DNA from: Chromobotia macracanthus
Lineage: Eukaryota > Chordata > Actinopteri > Cypriniformes > Botiidae
Direction of reading: 5' to 3'
DNA: 64,000 nucleotides
Assembly: GCA_036877525.1 (NCBI GenBank)
Contig: JAZGTH010000002.1
Span: forward strand, 13,716,001-13,780,000
In this document: positions 47,401-59,100 of the stretch, in pieces
Layout: every line of letters starts with the position of its first letter
Numbering within the stretch: position 1 is the stretch's first letter
The notes under the pieces: model-generated
Told to the model about the DNA's origin: nothing
Databases searched by the model: none
Seen by the model: the letters and a program-made list of their open reading frames with translations, nothing else
Translations under genes and position numbers: made by a program

Positions 47401-49824
47401 TGCTCTTTCTCCACTTACAAAACACCATCTCCTCTCTTTTTCTAAACAGAACTTTCCCTTCCGAGTTTTGTTAATGTCTTCCTAGAGGAGAGCCCAGCCC
47501 GTGAAAACATTCAAATGTAAAATATATATTATTTACCACAAGACTGTTGCAATATCACAGTTTACAGTCATTAACCTTCTAAGTCTGTTTTAAAAAACGT
47601 TTGTGCAATGTGTTTTGTTATAATAGCAATAGATTGTGGATAAAATCAAAAGAATTGTTTTGAACAATGATGTGTTAGCAACATTTTATAGGGTTCCTTT
47701 ATTTAGAGTAACTTCATAATTGTATAACTTCATTTCATGCTGTTACTATCTGATCATTTCTAACTGCATCACAGTTTCATCACAGTTTGAAGAGCTTCAG
47801 TCTGCATCAGATCACCATTAAAAAAGTTCTGCTGCACAGTTTCTTGATTTTGAGGTTGTGTCATCGAATACATCCTTATATATTTATTCAGAAAAAATGT
47901 TTGATGCAAAGTCCATTTTTCTACCTCCTGTGGCTGAATAAATTTGCATGTCTGACTGGATTTACTGGGAATGTGAATGCTTGCATGTTGGCACATCATT
48001 TGGTGGGACACAATTAAATGACATTCATTAAATGACACTTTTGACCTTCCAAATTTCTTCCTTATTAACAAACTCTGTTTCTTCCTCTTTTTCTTGTTAA
48101 TTCCTGTCTTTTCATGAACCTCATCCCAACCGCTGCACTTCCTGTCTCACTACTTCCTCTGTAAACTCCTGCACTTCCTGTCTCACTACTTCCTCTGTAA
48201 ACTCCTGCACTTCCTGTCTCACTACTTCCTCTGTAAACTTCTGCACTTCCTGTCTCACTACTTCCTCTGTAAACTCCTGCACTTCCTGTCTCACTACTTC
48301 CTCTGTAAACTTCTGCACTTCCTGTTTCACTACTTCCTCTGTAAACTCCTACACTTCCTGTCTCATTACTTCCTCTGTAAACTCCTGCACTTCCTGTCTC
48401 ACTACTTCCTCTGTAAACTCCTACACTTCCTGTCTCATTACTTCCTCTGTAAACTCCTGCACTTCCTGTCTCACTACTTCCTCTGTAAACTCCTGCACTT
48501 CCTGTCTCACTACTTCCTCTGTAAACTCCTGCACTTCCTGTCTCATTACTTCCTCTGTAAACTCCTGCACTTCCTGTCTCACTACTTCCTCTGTAAACTC
48601 CTGCACTTCCTGTCTCACTACTTCCTCTGTAAACTCCTGCACTTCCTGTCTCACTACTTCCTCTGTAAACTCCTGCACTTCCTGTCTCACTACTTCCTCT
48701 GTAAACTCCTGCACTTCCTGTCTCACTACTTCCTCTGTAAACTCCTGCACTTCCTGTCTCACTACTTCCTCTGTAAACTCCTGCACTTCCTGTCTCACTC
48801 CTGCACTTCCTGTCTCACTACATCCTCCTTAAACTCTCTCCCCCTGTTATATGCCTGTTTCCTCTTTTGTTTTGCCTCATCTGTTTCTCTTTGCCTGTCC
48901 ATCTGCACCTGCTTCTTTTCTTCTCAGACTGCGAAGTGTAAAGATGGAGCAAAGAAAACTGAATGACCAAGCAAACATGCTGGTCGACCTAGCAAAGGTG
49001 TGTGAAATCTTCCTGTATACTTTAACTGTGAAGCTTAGTGAATTTTCTGATGTTAGTTGTGTTGTATTATTATTTATACACTGTGTTTAAGTGTCCTGAT
49101 GTTTAGCGAATCCAAACCTTAAATCAAAACATTTGTAATGGCAAAATTTGTGTGCACTGTTATACTGATTCATGTCATGGGTGCAGTGAGACAGCTTAAT
49201 TAAAGCTGCAATCTAACTTTTTTGGGTTAAAACAATCAAAAACCAGTTATTTTACAGTACTGTTACAGATTTACAGTAACAGTAATGGTAAGTTTATAAT
49301 AATGCTTTTTTAATTTGAGCTGTTGGGTCCAATATCCTGTAAAATATCAGTTTGGCTTCATTTGACTTCAACATACATGAAGTACATAAAGTAACCTGCA
49401 GTTTTATGTTTCAAACAGAGATGGCGGTAGAGATGCAAAAGTTACAGATTGCAGTTTTAGGCGTGTCAGTCTATCATAAACCAAATGTTTAGATGTCTGC
49501 ACTAATCACAGTCTTCCTCAGACACAGAATGTGATGTACGACCTGGTGTCCGAACTGCAGGAGCGCAGTGAGGAGCTTGAAAAACGGATCGGTCATTTAG
49601 AAGCAAAACTGGACTCCATTAACAGCAGCCTGCAGGCTTTGCCAGGCCTGCTCTCACAAGCCATACAGCGGCAACAGCACCACCTGCTGGACGGGCTGAG
49701 CCGACATGGCTTCACGTTCACAAGGCCTTCCTCGCAGGCTTCAGAGCGCTCCTGGGCATCATCATCAGTTCACAGACGGAGATCCCCCTCTACTGCCCCA
49801 CACACATCCTCCGACAGCGGCTAG
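29840..49824 (+). CDS. kcnn1: SK1 small-conductance Ca2+-activated K+ channel
   Basis: Exons: 29840-30805 (optional), 36724-37176, 38683-38778, 39845-40263, 44190-44331, 44712-44822, 45047-45174, 48928-48997 and 49522-49824 (TAG). All phases agree. From ATG 36808 (MNSCKYNGG) the protein is 545 residues, close to mammalian SK1. Residues 94-123 (S1) carry the SK1-type motif MVTETELSWGVYTKE. S2 is in 126-155 and S4 near 215-235. The pore filter is SIGYGDMVP (GYGD 321-324). Residues 380-445 form the calmodulin-binding domain (RKHQRKFLQAIHQ...LRSVK), and about 449-500 a coiled coil. FSISSWIIAAWTV and CERYHDKVEV also fit SK1 over SK2/SK3. Calmodulin gates the channel, which sets after-hyperpolarisation in excitable cells. 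Two odd residues are Asn328 in MVPNTYC (usually His) and Cys377 in TQLCKR (usually Thr). Starting at 29840 would give about 895 residues. Confidence 0.93.
31200..31223. repeat. (ATCC)n microsatellite
   Basis: Six ATCC units in a row. Confidence 0.9.
31845..32220. repeat. 12-bp minisatellite (AGTAGAGACGTT)
   Basis: About 26 units of AGTAGAGACGTT and the variants AGTAGAGAGGTT and AGTAGAGACATT, with a short break at 32147-32190. The unit length is a multiple of three, so the minus strand reads as a long MSLLTSLLTS repeat. This is a by-product and not a gene. Confidence 0.9.
32312..32460. repeat. Homopolymer block: T, G(78), T(28)
   Basis: The sequence passes from A/T runs to T-and-G runs, then 78 consecutive G (32354-32431) and 28 consecutive T. 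Normal unique sequence resumes at 32461. Such a run is rare in real genomes and hard to sequence. Confidence 0.9.
33296..33321. repeat. (TG)n microsatellite
   Basis: An uninterrupted TG tract inside kcnn1 intron 1. Confidence 0.9.
33465..33534 (-). mobile_element. SINE body fragment
   Basis: ACATTACATTTATGCGTTTG-GCAGATGATCTTATCC-AACTTATAGTGCATTCAGGC is the body of the tRNA-related SINE seen at 22708 and 42532. The tRNA head is absent. Confidence 0.6.
35985..36050 (-). mobile_element. MITE family B terminus
   Basis: TATGTTTCAAACAGAGATGG followed by GTTACAGATTGCAGCTTTAA matches the family B end at 49400-49460. Confidence 0.6.
37851..38158 (+). mobile_element. MITE family A copy (kcnn1 intron 2)
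   Basis: Starts CCCAGCTTTCAAAAAGCATT and ends CCTAAAATTGTTAGCTGGG. Internal landmarks are GCAGTGATGTTAGTAGAACG and CCAAAAATGTTCTTCTTAAG. Confidence 0.75.
38869..39018 (+). mobile_element. MITE family A copy, short (kcnn1 intron 3)
   Basis: CCCAGCTAACAGGGAACAAT at the left and TTTGTTAGCTGGG at the right enclose about 150 bases. The middle third of the element is missing. Confidence 0.7.
41615..41812. mobile_element. Foldback MITE, TTTAAGTTTAATCAACTTGG arms
   Basis: The left arm TTTAAGTTTAATCAACTTGG...CATTTCAACTTA and the right arm TAAGTTGAAATTACTTG...CCAAGTTGATTAAACTTAAA are inverted copies about 40-45 bases long. They are separated by about 110 bases, giving a large stem-loop. Confidence 0.75.
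42532..42675 (-). mobile_element. tRNA-derived SINE, best copy
   Basis: The minus strand begins CTGTAGCTCAACTGGTGGAG (box A) and has GGGTTCGCTTCCCAGGG (box B) at tRNA spacing. It continues into the shared body with AACTTACAGTGCATTCAAGC on the plus strand. The head looks tRNA-Ala-like, but the acceptor stem is not supported. Confidence 0.7.
43490..43823 (+). mobile_element. MITE family A, full-length copy
   Basis: CCCAGCTAACAGGAAACG at the left and AAAATTGTTAGCTGGG at the right, 334 bases apart, with all internal landmarks. This is the best reference copy in the window. Confidence 0.85.
45211..45709. mobile_element. Non-autonomous hAT-type DNA transposon
   Basis: Terminal inverted repeats TAGAGGTCTTCTCGGGTCCA (left) and CAGAGGTCTTTATGGGTCCA (right end, reverse-complemented) match at 16 of 20 bases. 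They are flanked by the 8-base direct repeats TACTGTGC (45203-45210) and TACTGTAC (45710-45717), 7 of 8 matching. An 8-bp target duplication and CAGAGG-type ends are typical of hAT elements. No transposase frame is present in the 499 bases. Confidence 0.8.
46485..46795 (+). mobile_element. MITE family A copy (kcnn1 intron 7)
   Basis: Runs from GAACGTTGGCTAACATTCTC to TCTAAAATAGCTGGG. The left outer end is eroded. Confidence 0.7.
48129..48830. repeat. 36-bp minisatellite in kcnn1 intron 7
   Basis: About 19 tandem copies of a 36-base unit that starts CTGCACTTCCTGTCTCACTA and continues CTTCCTCTGTAAACTC. Sequence identity between units is very high. The plus strand is pyrimidine-rich, and the array ends about 100 bases before the acceptor of the exon at 48928. 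The minus strand stays open as a 12-residue repeat (RQEVQEFTEEVV), which I judge a by-product of 36 being divisible by three. Confidence 0.95.
49200..49460. mobile_element. MITE family B copy, complete
   Basis: TAAAGCTGCAATCTAACTTT at the left and GTTACAGATTGCAGTTTTAG at the right form the inverted ends of a 261-base element in kcnn1 intron 8, about 60 bases before the last exon. Confidence 0.75.
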
Positions 49825-50241
49825 CACACAGTCAGAACCATACTCCAAAACCTCCACACTCCTTACACGCCTCTGTCATGAACTAACACTGCTGAGTATA
49901 CTTTGAGTACTAAAATGTTAACAAGAATGTCAATGTCAACACACTGAAAAAAATGTTAAGAATTAACACATCATGGTAGAGATATGGTTTACGTTTAGCC
50001 ATTGTATGGCTGTTTAAAGTTAGCTTTTTTGTAAAGCCCTTGTACAGTAATGGAGTGGAGTCAGATTGCATTGGGTGGAATGGTGTTTCTTAAAACGATA
50101 CGGTTTGGAACAGTAACACTGAATGTAAACCAACGAAACTGAAAAAGGTTTGAGAAGGCAAGTCACCAAAAGACTTCCTGTCCGTGACAGTGCTTGGAAA
50201 CAGTCTGGAATAGCATACTACCATACTTCTGTTGCTGCAGT

Positions 50242-50246
<5 letters not shown>

Positions 50247-50278
<32 letters not shown>

Positions 50279-50325
50279 ATATATATATAGATATATATCC
50301 AAACCGTATATATATATATATATAT
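50247..50325. repeat. (TA)n tracts
   Basis: Two TA tracts separated by a short unique segment with ATATCC/GGATAT symmetry, so the segment can form a stem-loop. Confidence 0.85.
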
Positions 50326-51855
50326 AGGCTCAGCCTTTTATTTCCAATGTGATGGATAAATTAATATCAATTACTTGATCTGCCTACCCCATTTATGTGG
50401 AAAAAACACATTATACACAAAATACTGCACAGTTTTCAGTCAGTAGTAAGCTTTCCATTCCAAACGTACTGTAGCTTTGGCACTATAAGGGTTAAATGAG
50501 TGAGGAACTTTGGAAAACCAGTGACTGGGTGGTGAAAAGCTAAAAACCAGTAATTTACAGATTATTGATCAACACTACATAATTGGTTTTCAACAAATGT
50601 TCGATGACAGGTGTTAGGTGACGAAACCCTTTCATGCCATTTAGATACATTTACAGGAACCAAAAAATAATAGATCAAACACCACCAAGTGAAATTCATT
50701 CATAGATTTCCAAGGGTCCTTACAGATCTTTTAGTTCAGGCAACTTGCAGGGCAGCCTTGAGGATGTGACAGAAGCAAACATACAACCCACCTTGCATAT
50801 TTCAGTGCAAATGATAATTGAGCTAACCAAAAGAATGGTTTCTATTAATTTATCCTTTTCTCTTTTTTTACAGAGATTTCTTTTTTATTATTTACCAAGA
50901 TTTTTTTACAGCTTGTAGAGGATTTACAGTAATGTTACCGCAGAGTGACAGAAAAGTTCAAAACATTCATTCCTTGATCAAACCGTGTTGAGAAAAATTT
51001 ACCTTAACGAAATATAGAAATTACTGAGATGAACCCAAACTTGGATATCATAATCAATTACATGAATTAACTGATTCATTTCCCAGTTCTGGGTTTAGAA
51101 CGAAAACATCAAGACCTGATTGTTTTTCCGGGTTTGGAAAACAGCCAACTGCCTTTACTGTGTATCTTTGGCCTTGTTGACCAAGCTGTAGCAGATTTAC
51201 ATAATGCTGGCCTCCAATAGAAGAAATAAATGAAGAAACTCAGTACCTCATTATACATCTTGTCTTTATTGGAAGATGTCTTTATATAAATGCTTACAAT
51301 TTATATGCAAATGAATACATGGGTGCGTTACATTTTCAGAAATGCATTTTCACTGATTCGACTGCAGTAACCTTTAACTCACACTGTTTACAGGATGACA
51401 GCAGTGTAAGATTTCGGGTCAGTAGTGACGCGCAGGATGCCGAATGAACCTAGAAATTTTGTTTGGATGGTACAGAGCTTTTGTGCTGAAGAAAATGAAC
51501 AGCCTTTTAAGCCCACTCAGAATAAAGCACTTCAAAGCTTGTAAGTGCTTTTGTTTTCTTTATCGTTCATCCGTCCATTTGTTCACTCATTCTGTCAGAG
51601 GGAAAGACTGAAATATCTTCTTACACATCAGATGTCTTGTTTTTGTAATTGACTTCAGATCTTTACAAAGTGCTTCACTAACACATTCAGCAGGAATAAA
51701 CACATGATCAAAATACTGTTAAATGCAAATGAATATCTGCTTAGAATGAAGATCACTTTCTTCAATGAATTACTCTGTATGAGATGGAAGGGAACCAACA
51801 TATGAAGGAAAAAATTATACACTGTGTACTTCTATAGTGTAGCTTTCTCATGCGG

Positions 51856-52099
51856 CCCAGCAATTTTAGGTTGTAAAAATGTTTCTGTAACTTTTCCATT
51901 AACGGAAACATTAAAAACGTTTTTTTCCTTGCCAAGTTTTTTAAAACATTTCACTAACTACTTAAGAATAACATTTTTGATATACATAAATGTTAGAAAA
52001 ACATTTTACTAACATTACTGCGAGAACATTTTTGATAACTTTGAGAGGCGTTTAAGATAATGTTAGCCAGCGTTCTGAAAACATTACTTGTTACCTGGG
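51856..52099 (-). mobile_element. MITE family A copy, reverse orientation
   Basis: Reads CCCAGCAATTTTAGGTTGTA at the left, which is the complement of the usual right end, and ACTTGTTACCTGGG at the right. The internal landmarks are all reverse-complemented. Confidence 0.75.
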
Positions 52100-52437
52100 A
52101 AGGGCCAAGCAAATTTGCTTTAGGCCTGGTAAAATTTAGAGATTGCCCAGCCTCTCTCCATTGCTCATTTATTCTTTCTCTGTCTCTCTCTCTCTCAACA
52201 ACGTATTTTTCTATGTTTGTCCTAGTTTCTTGAAAAATATATACTATATATATAACATGAGATGTTTCAGTTCCAAAAACTGCCAGAACGTAAAATGAGT
52301 GTACTGGTGTGGAAATATCCCAGGTGAATTAATATTTAAAAATACTCTTTCACTGTTTTCCAGCAGGCTATTTTTACTGTATACCCCTCTGAATTCCACC
52401 AGCTTCACTCAGTAAACATTCATGAATATTTAAGAAG

Positions 52438-52475
52438 ACAAACAAACAAACAAACAAACAAACAAACAAACAAAC
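52438..52475. repeat. (CAAA)n microsatellite
   Basis: About nine CAAA units in a row. Confidence 0.95.
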
Positions 52476-53516
52476 ATTCTCTTGATTTGCGACAGGTTTG
52501 TGTTGAGTCTTGAACTCTAAATGCAACCAGATATACAAAACAGGATTAATGGGTTTTGCAATGATTTAAATGTGGTTATGACAGAATATTGTAAAGTTAC
52601 AGCTGTGTTACATGTTTAGACGGGCGGTTTCAGAACAGTGTAGTGCTTTAATGAAGTTTAGTGAAGTCAGCTCAGCTTCAACACCGTCTGTTTCTTTGAC
52701 TTTACCTGTATGCATTTCTTAAGTTTTAAGAAAGAAAAACCTTACCTGAAAGATTATATTAGAACAAGCCACCCTGTTTCACAAACAGTGTTTCTGGAGT
52801 ATTTAGGAGAGTATGTATGTTGTGTTGTATTGGTTTTTAAAGATTGAAGACAGAAAGCATTACTGATGTCATTCAACCAAATATCTTAGCTTAAAACATG
52901 CACTGAAAAAGCCAAGTGTTCTGCTTATTTATCCATTTCTGCTTATTTATCCACCTACATTTAGCCCTTTAGGTCCTCGTATTGTTATAAAGTAAGATAT
53001 TTAGTTATTCACTTAATTGTGTTTCTTGCACCGCTTCCTGATGCACAAGGGGGCGCTATTTGACTGCCCACAGATCCTCTTGCGCTTTAAATAAAGACAA
53101 TTTTAAACTATGAACTAAAACTACAAAACTACATTAATCTCCGTTATCATAAAACAGCAATATGTCCTAACTTAAAACACAACATAAGTCGTAAAATAAT
53201 AGCAATAGCAATGATAAGTAAAGTAAAATAAACGCAAATATGTGCGTATAAAAGACAAGCAGAGTATTACATCTAAAGCAGATCTTTAAGAAAACTTTCA
53301 TAAAGCAGCAACAATTTGGGTTTAATGTTTGAGCCGCTATAATAAAAATGTATGTAGTAATGACCCGCCTGCCTGCGGGTTAGTCGAATGACATGAATGT
53401 GGGTTGGTTAACTGGACTAGTCACGTCCCCAGATCAGTTCTGCTGAAGTATTTGTGCGGAGAAGTTAGTCTGAGAATCAAGACAAGACGAATAAGATAAA
53501 GAGACACATAAAACAT

Positions 53517-53519
<3 letters not shown>

Positions 53520-53550
<31 letters not shown>
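53520..53550. repeat. (AG)n microsatellite
   Basis: An uninterrupted AG tract of about 30 bases. Confidence 0.95.
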
Positions 53551-53552
<2 letters not shown>

Positions 53553-56106
53553 TGGACCAGGTTTTAAACCAGCACCTGTTTTTTCACCTGCACTTTCTTC
53601 TTTGTGGATGATATTGTAGACATCTTCTGAAGCCAAGAATTGAATGTGAAGAAGAATATCTGTGAGGTTATATTAAAACATCTTTCTTCTGCTCAAGACC
53701 CATTCAAAAAGGTACATTTTGCAACTCTGTGTGTTTTCTTTATGTCTGTTGTTGTGTATTTGTGTAAACAGGCTTCTGTAGCTTAAATACAGCCTACGCA
53801 CATATTTATCATAACACATTCATCATCATAAAATTGTATTGTTTGTTACTCTTAACCTCTGTTTATAAAGGAATTTATATTGAAGAGTCTCACACGCCTT
53901 GAAGCTTCTTTCGTTGTGTGATAAAAAACAAAATCATTGTTGTGGTCTAAGTTAAAAAAGAAACTAAGAGAGTGAATGAAAGTGTTTGTAACGTGCCGAG
54001 GTCACATGCAGTGGCTGTGCAGAGAGACGGCGTGTGAACAGTAACATGCTGTGTGATCTTTGCCCTGAGTTAACCTACTTTTGTACCACTGAGTTCATAC
54101 ACAAAAAAGTACTACAGTACACATGAAGGCCCACTGTGATCTTTGAAGTGCCCTTGAGCGTTCGGTAAGTAGCACTACAGCAACCTGTGTCTCATCTGTT
54201 TGTTGTTTAAACATTATTTAAAGATTACTTCATGAATAAATGAAATCAGACCTGTGTGATGTTGGTAAATAAGAATGGATTCTCTTGAGGGAACCAGATC
54301 CTCAGGGCTGTATCTGCCCACACTACCCCCACCTCACCACAGTGGCCCAGACAGTAAAGCTCTTGTTTTTTCTACCCAAACCTTTTTTTTAACCTGGGGC
54401 CTTTAATTACCATGGTAACCATGCACAGGCAGAGTACAGCCTTGACTTTTAGCTACAACAAAAGCAAGGGATCGGGGAAGGCCAGCGAGCAGATAAACAC
54501 ATAGTAACTAAAAAAAGGCTTTTATAACTCAATGCCAGTGGGTTTAAAAGTCTAATCTGCCTTCCTGTGCTGCAGAGGTTAAAAACGCTGCAGAAGGTCT
54601 ACAATAGCAGAGAAATTATTTTAAATGTGACATTTAACACGTCATATTTTATTGAAGACGATTCAAATCGCGGCGTTACAATTTAAGGCGTAAGATAATA
54701 CAATACAGATAATACAAGTATATGGACATCATGTTTTATCTGCAAATAACATGCAGCAAAACACACAGCAGTAAATCTTCAGACTTTTGTTTCTGTTACA
54801 ATTGAGATGCATTTTAGCATTGTGTCATGAGTTTAAGTTTAAGTAATTGTTTTTAAATGCAAAAAATAAATAAATAGTCTATTGCGGATTGAGGATTTAG
54901 CTCTTTACTTTAAGACCAGAGTTTGTTACTTTAAGAACAAGTAACAAACTAACATGCAGTTTAATCTTCAATTATTTGATTGTTATACCAGCATAAAACC
55001 TGCAAAGAGTAAAAAAGACTTTTTTTGGTATTTTCCTAATGCACTGCATTTCAAAAACGTTGTAACGTTAGTTTGTACAGTTTGTTACTTTACCCCTTAA
55101 ACATGTCATCTGAAACAATCAACACATTTGACAAGAACTGTGCATTTCAAAGTTAGTGCTGGACAATGAATGAAACTGAGTGTAACTCCCACGGTTGGGT
55201 CTGTAAACAGTGGCTTTGTGTACACTCTGATCCCTGGTGTCGACATCTCCACTCTGCTCTCTGTAGTCTTACCTCACACCCATGAACAGCAGCATTTTTC
55301 TGCAATTGTGGTTTGAGTTTAACATCATTTTGGTCTGTCCGTTTATTGCTGTTCTTACTCACATGCCGACACAAAACATTTAAAGGAACAGATCACCTGA
55401 GAATAAACATTTTTTGCCTATTTACTCTGGATCATTTACCAAATCTGTGTGCTGTGATTGAACATTTTTCATGCAGCTATTTTTCAGACAAAGACTCACA
55501 GTTCATATCAAAGAACACTATAAAACTTTAATAATTCAGTATAACATGTAGGTAGAATTAGTGAATTAATCCACACACATCAACAACAAATACATTTTCT
55601 TTCACATTGTACTTTCTTACAGAACTCCTCTCTTGAGGAATTCAATGAGATGTGTGTGAAGAAGTGCATTCTTGCATATTTTTTGACCGCTGTGTAAAGT
55701 TGTAAAAGCTGTAAAGCGTTAATTCTGAACGCAGATGGCATTAAATCGCATATGCACTGTAAGTGAGCTGCGGCAAAATTATCACTTGCATTTAAAATCA
55801 GTGATTGTCTGTTTCCACTGCGGACATAAATCCACCTTAAGAACATGCAACAAGAAAAACACCTGTCACATTTATAAGTTGCACCTGTGATATGCAGTTA
55901 TTTTCTTTCACTGAATGTTTATGCTTCTTCATATTTTATTTAATGTGATTTTTATTATGACGGTATCAGGATATCTGCTGATATCTTCAGTGCATTTTCA
56001 CAACTGCCCATGTTTAAACAGTTATGGTGAGCATTGACTTCTGAGTGATGTCATTCACAATGCAATTATTTGCTTCTTTCATCAGATTGTCGATCATCTT
56101 TGAGAG

Positions 56107-59100
56107 ATGTTGGAGAAACAGCCCTACGATAGTCCACCCATGTACACCCCACCAACCAATGGCTATGGACCACCGGGAAGCTTCCAAGACCCCCGGAGTG
56201 AATTCGACCCACCTCCAGGATCTTACTATGTGGGTGAGGAGGTCCCACAGCATTTTTATAAGTGGTTCTCCCCTCCCGGAATTGTGAAGATTATGATGGG
56301 GACAGTTATAATCCTCTGTCTGGGAATCTTTGCCTGCGTGGCCTCGACTCTGGTGTGGGACATGCAGTACGGGTACGGTTACGGAGGTGGTTTGGGTTCC
56401 GGCTATCCTGGGTATGGATATGGAAGTAACTATGGTTACGGGGGTAGCTATGGATACGGAAGTGCCTATGGTTACGGAAGCTACTACAGTTCTTACCCTA
56501 CTCCTTACTCAGCAAAGACGAGCATGATCGCCATTGCCGCTATAAACTTCATCATCTCTTTAGGGTTCTTTGTGGCTAGCTTCTCCAAATCAAGCATGTT
56601 TCGTGGAAGGAAGTTCTACCTGGTGGTGCTCATTGTGAGTTCCATAATGGCAATAATTCAGGGCATTATAAACATTGTGTACATTGTAGGAGTGAACCCT
56701 ATGGCTCAAAGCTCCTCCAGCATGTACTACAACCCCATGATCATGATGTGTCAGAACCTCTATGGCAGCAGTGTGACTGGAATGGGGGCGGGGTTTCCTG
56801 TCTATAATCAGTACCTGTACCACTACTGCTACGTGGACCCTCAGGAGGTACAATTTAAAGTTACAGGATCTTCCCAGCTAACAAGGAACGTTCTCAGAAC
56901 ATTCTCTAAAGTTCTCTTCACGTTCTCGCAATAACATTAGTAGTGTTTTTTAACCTTATAAATCATATATCAAAAACCTAATTTTTAGTAGTTAGTGGAG
57001 CACTTTGAAAAGATACAATTTTTAAAAAAAAAAGTCATTGAATCATATCTAAAATACTTCTATTTCAAAATAGTTATTTGAAATACTTCAAAATAACATT
57101 TTAAACATTTTTGTTACTTAATGGAAACATTGCGGAAACGTTACAGAACAACCTAAAATTGTTAGCTGGGTTTAGATACATTTTGCAGTCTTCATTTGTT
57201 TTCTTTATAGTCAATTCAGTACAATTAAACGATTAGCACAGATCACTTTGAATCATCCCTCAGTTTGTAAAACCGACCAGGAAATGCTTTTACATGGAAA
57301 CATAGAAACACAAGCAGGAAGTGTAAATAAATGGATAAAACATGGAACTATGACACTGTTTTTGATGACAGCCACGTGACATAAAGAACTATGATAGAAT
57401 GATGTACTGATAATGTACTGTAACCATCAATACATCACTGTTTACGATCCACAGGAATTACTGTGGAAATATGTATCCACCTAGAAAGCAGGTCCTACTT
57501 CAAAATGACAATGTAGACAGCTTTAACAGCTTAAAAAAGATAAAAATAAATAATGCAATATGACTAGGCTTCCATTGTAAGTGCACTTACTCTGACAAAC
57601 TGTGACTGTAATTTTTTCTGGTAATCTATTTAATTCACGTTTATTTATATAGTGCTTTTCACAATTTTACACTGTTGCAAAAGCAGCTTTACAGAAACAG
57701 TGTCCAAAATGCTTATCAGAGACATTAAATTGTAAATAGCGCAAAATATTTATGTTGTTCTGCCACATCTGTTAGATTCAACATTCCCAATTTGATTCCT
57801 CAGGCAGTTGCGATGGTTTGCGGCTTCGTGGTTGTGATCGCTCTGGCTGTGGCTGCTTTCTTCTGCTATAAGACCAGAAGTAAAATCTGGAACTATGGGA
57901 AACCAAACATTCACTGGGATAAACCACTGATGGGGGGAACGGAGGGCAGAGACGTGGAGGATTGGGTGAGTTTACTCATTAGCACCTGTGCTGAGACATG
58001 ATACACAGAGCAGTGCTAGAACAGATTGTTGGTGAACGTTCTCTAAACGTTTTCAGTACTTTTTTAACATTAAACATATTGAAAATGCTGTTTTTGAACT
58101 TGTTTGAATGTTATAGAATTTGAAAAAGTTTAAATCATGTCAACTAAACATGTAAAAAATGTCTAGAAAAAGATGTTTCTAGAACTTTTAAAATAACATT
58201 TGTATGTTTTTGTTGTCTAACGAAATGGAAAGTATTCTTGCAACCTAAAATTAGCTGAGTAGTTTAAAAGTCAGGGTCTTTTGCAGGGTACCTTGTGGTC
58301 CACTGAAGTGACGGACATTAAGATGCCAAATGTATTTTGTACACAGAAAGATTTTTAGACAGACTGGGAGTGGTTGGTCTGGTCGAGAAAGTGTGTGTTT
58401 AAACTCATTGTGTTCTTTGATAGTTTTAATGAGCTGTGACCTGCTGGTGATAATTCAGTCACATGGCTGAATGTATTGCTGATATGCTCTGTTTGTTAAT
58501 GACCAGCCCAGTTTCACTCTGAATGATCATTAACCAGACTGAGAGTGTTAAAACTCTGCATTATAAAAACCCAGACAGTTCGTAAGCACACTTTAACTGG
58601 CATTTTTTACACATTCTTAAAAGCAAACGTGTGCAGTTCTCACCATAAGGGTCTATTTCTGATCTACCCTTTTAAAAATATTCTAACCTGTGTAACCCAA
58701 TAGTAGTAGTCAGGTTTTGACTAGAATGAAACTAGTTAAACCTAATTTATCTGTTTCGGTGGATGTTTTGCAGACAGGTTGAACAGAACACGGTACATTT
58801 TCTGTAACACGGTACATTTGTGTTGTGTAAAAGCCACATTATGTGTGAGTCACTCTGTTTTTGTAGCATTAATTGCTCATCTTTTACTCTATCTCCATCA
58901 CACACCCACATACACACACATAAAGTCTATCCTAACCCTTATACAGATCTGAGGCACAGTTAATACTTCATCAAAACGAAACTCCATAAAATTGCTACTA
59001 TTCCTGTGCCATGAAAGAGCAATCTACGAGCAATAACATTTCTCTCTAAGTCTACAGGTTATTTGCCTGTTCAATGGTAGTTCATAAACTCTTAGACAGC

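Larger units (their letters stand above)
49825..56106. other. kcnn1 3' UTR and kcnn1-ocln interval
   Basis: No coding exon can be supported. Candidate poly(A) signals are AATAAA at about 51215 and near 51520. The interval has (TA)n (50247-50325), a reversed family A MITE (51856-52099), (CAAA)n (52438-52475) and (AG)n (53520-53550). A possible occludin 5' UTR exon ends at the donor CAAAAAG/GTACAT near 53711. That assignment is a guess. Confidence 0.4.

Noticed and set aside
48421..48798. A long minus-strand repeat protein (RQEVQEFTEEVV)n
   Set aside because: It is an artefact of a 36-bp tandem repeat in an intron. Unit length divisible by three keeps all stop-free frames open, and there are no promoter, splice or start features around it.
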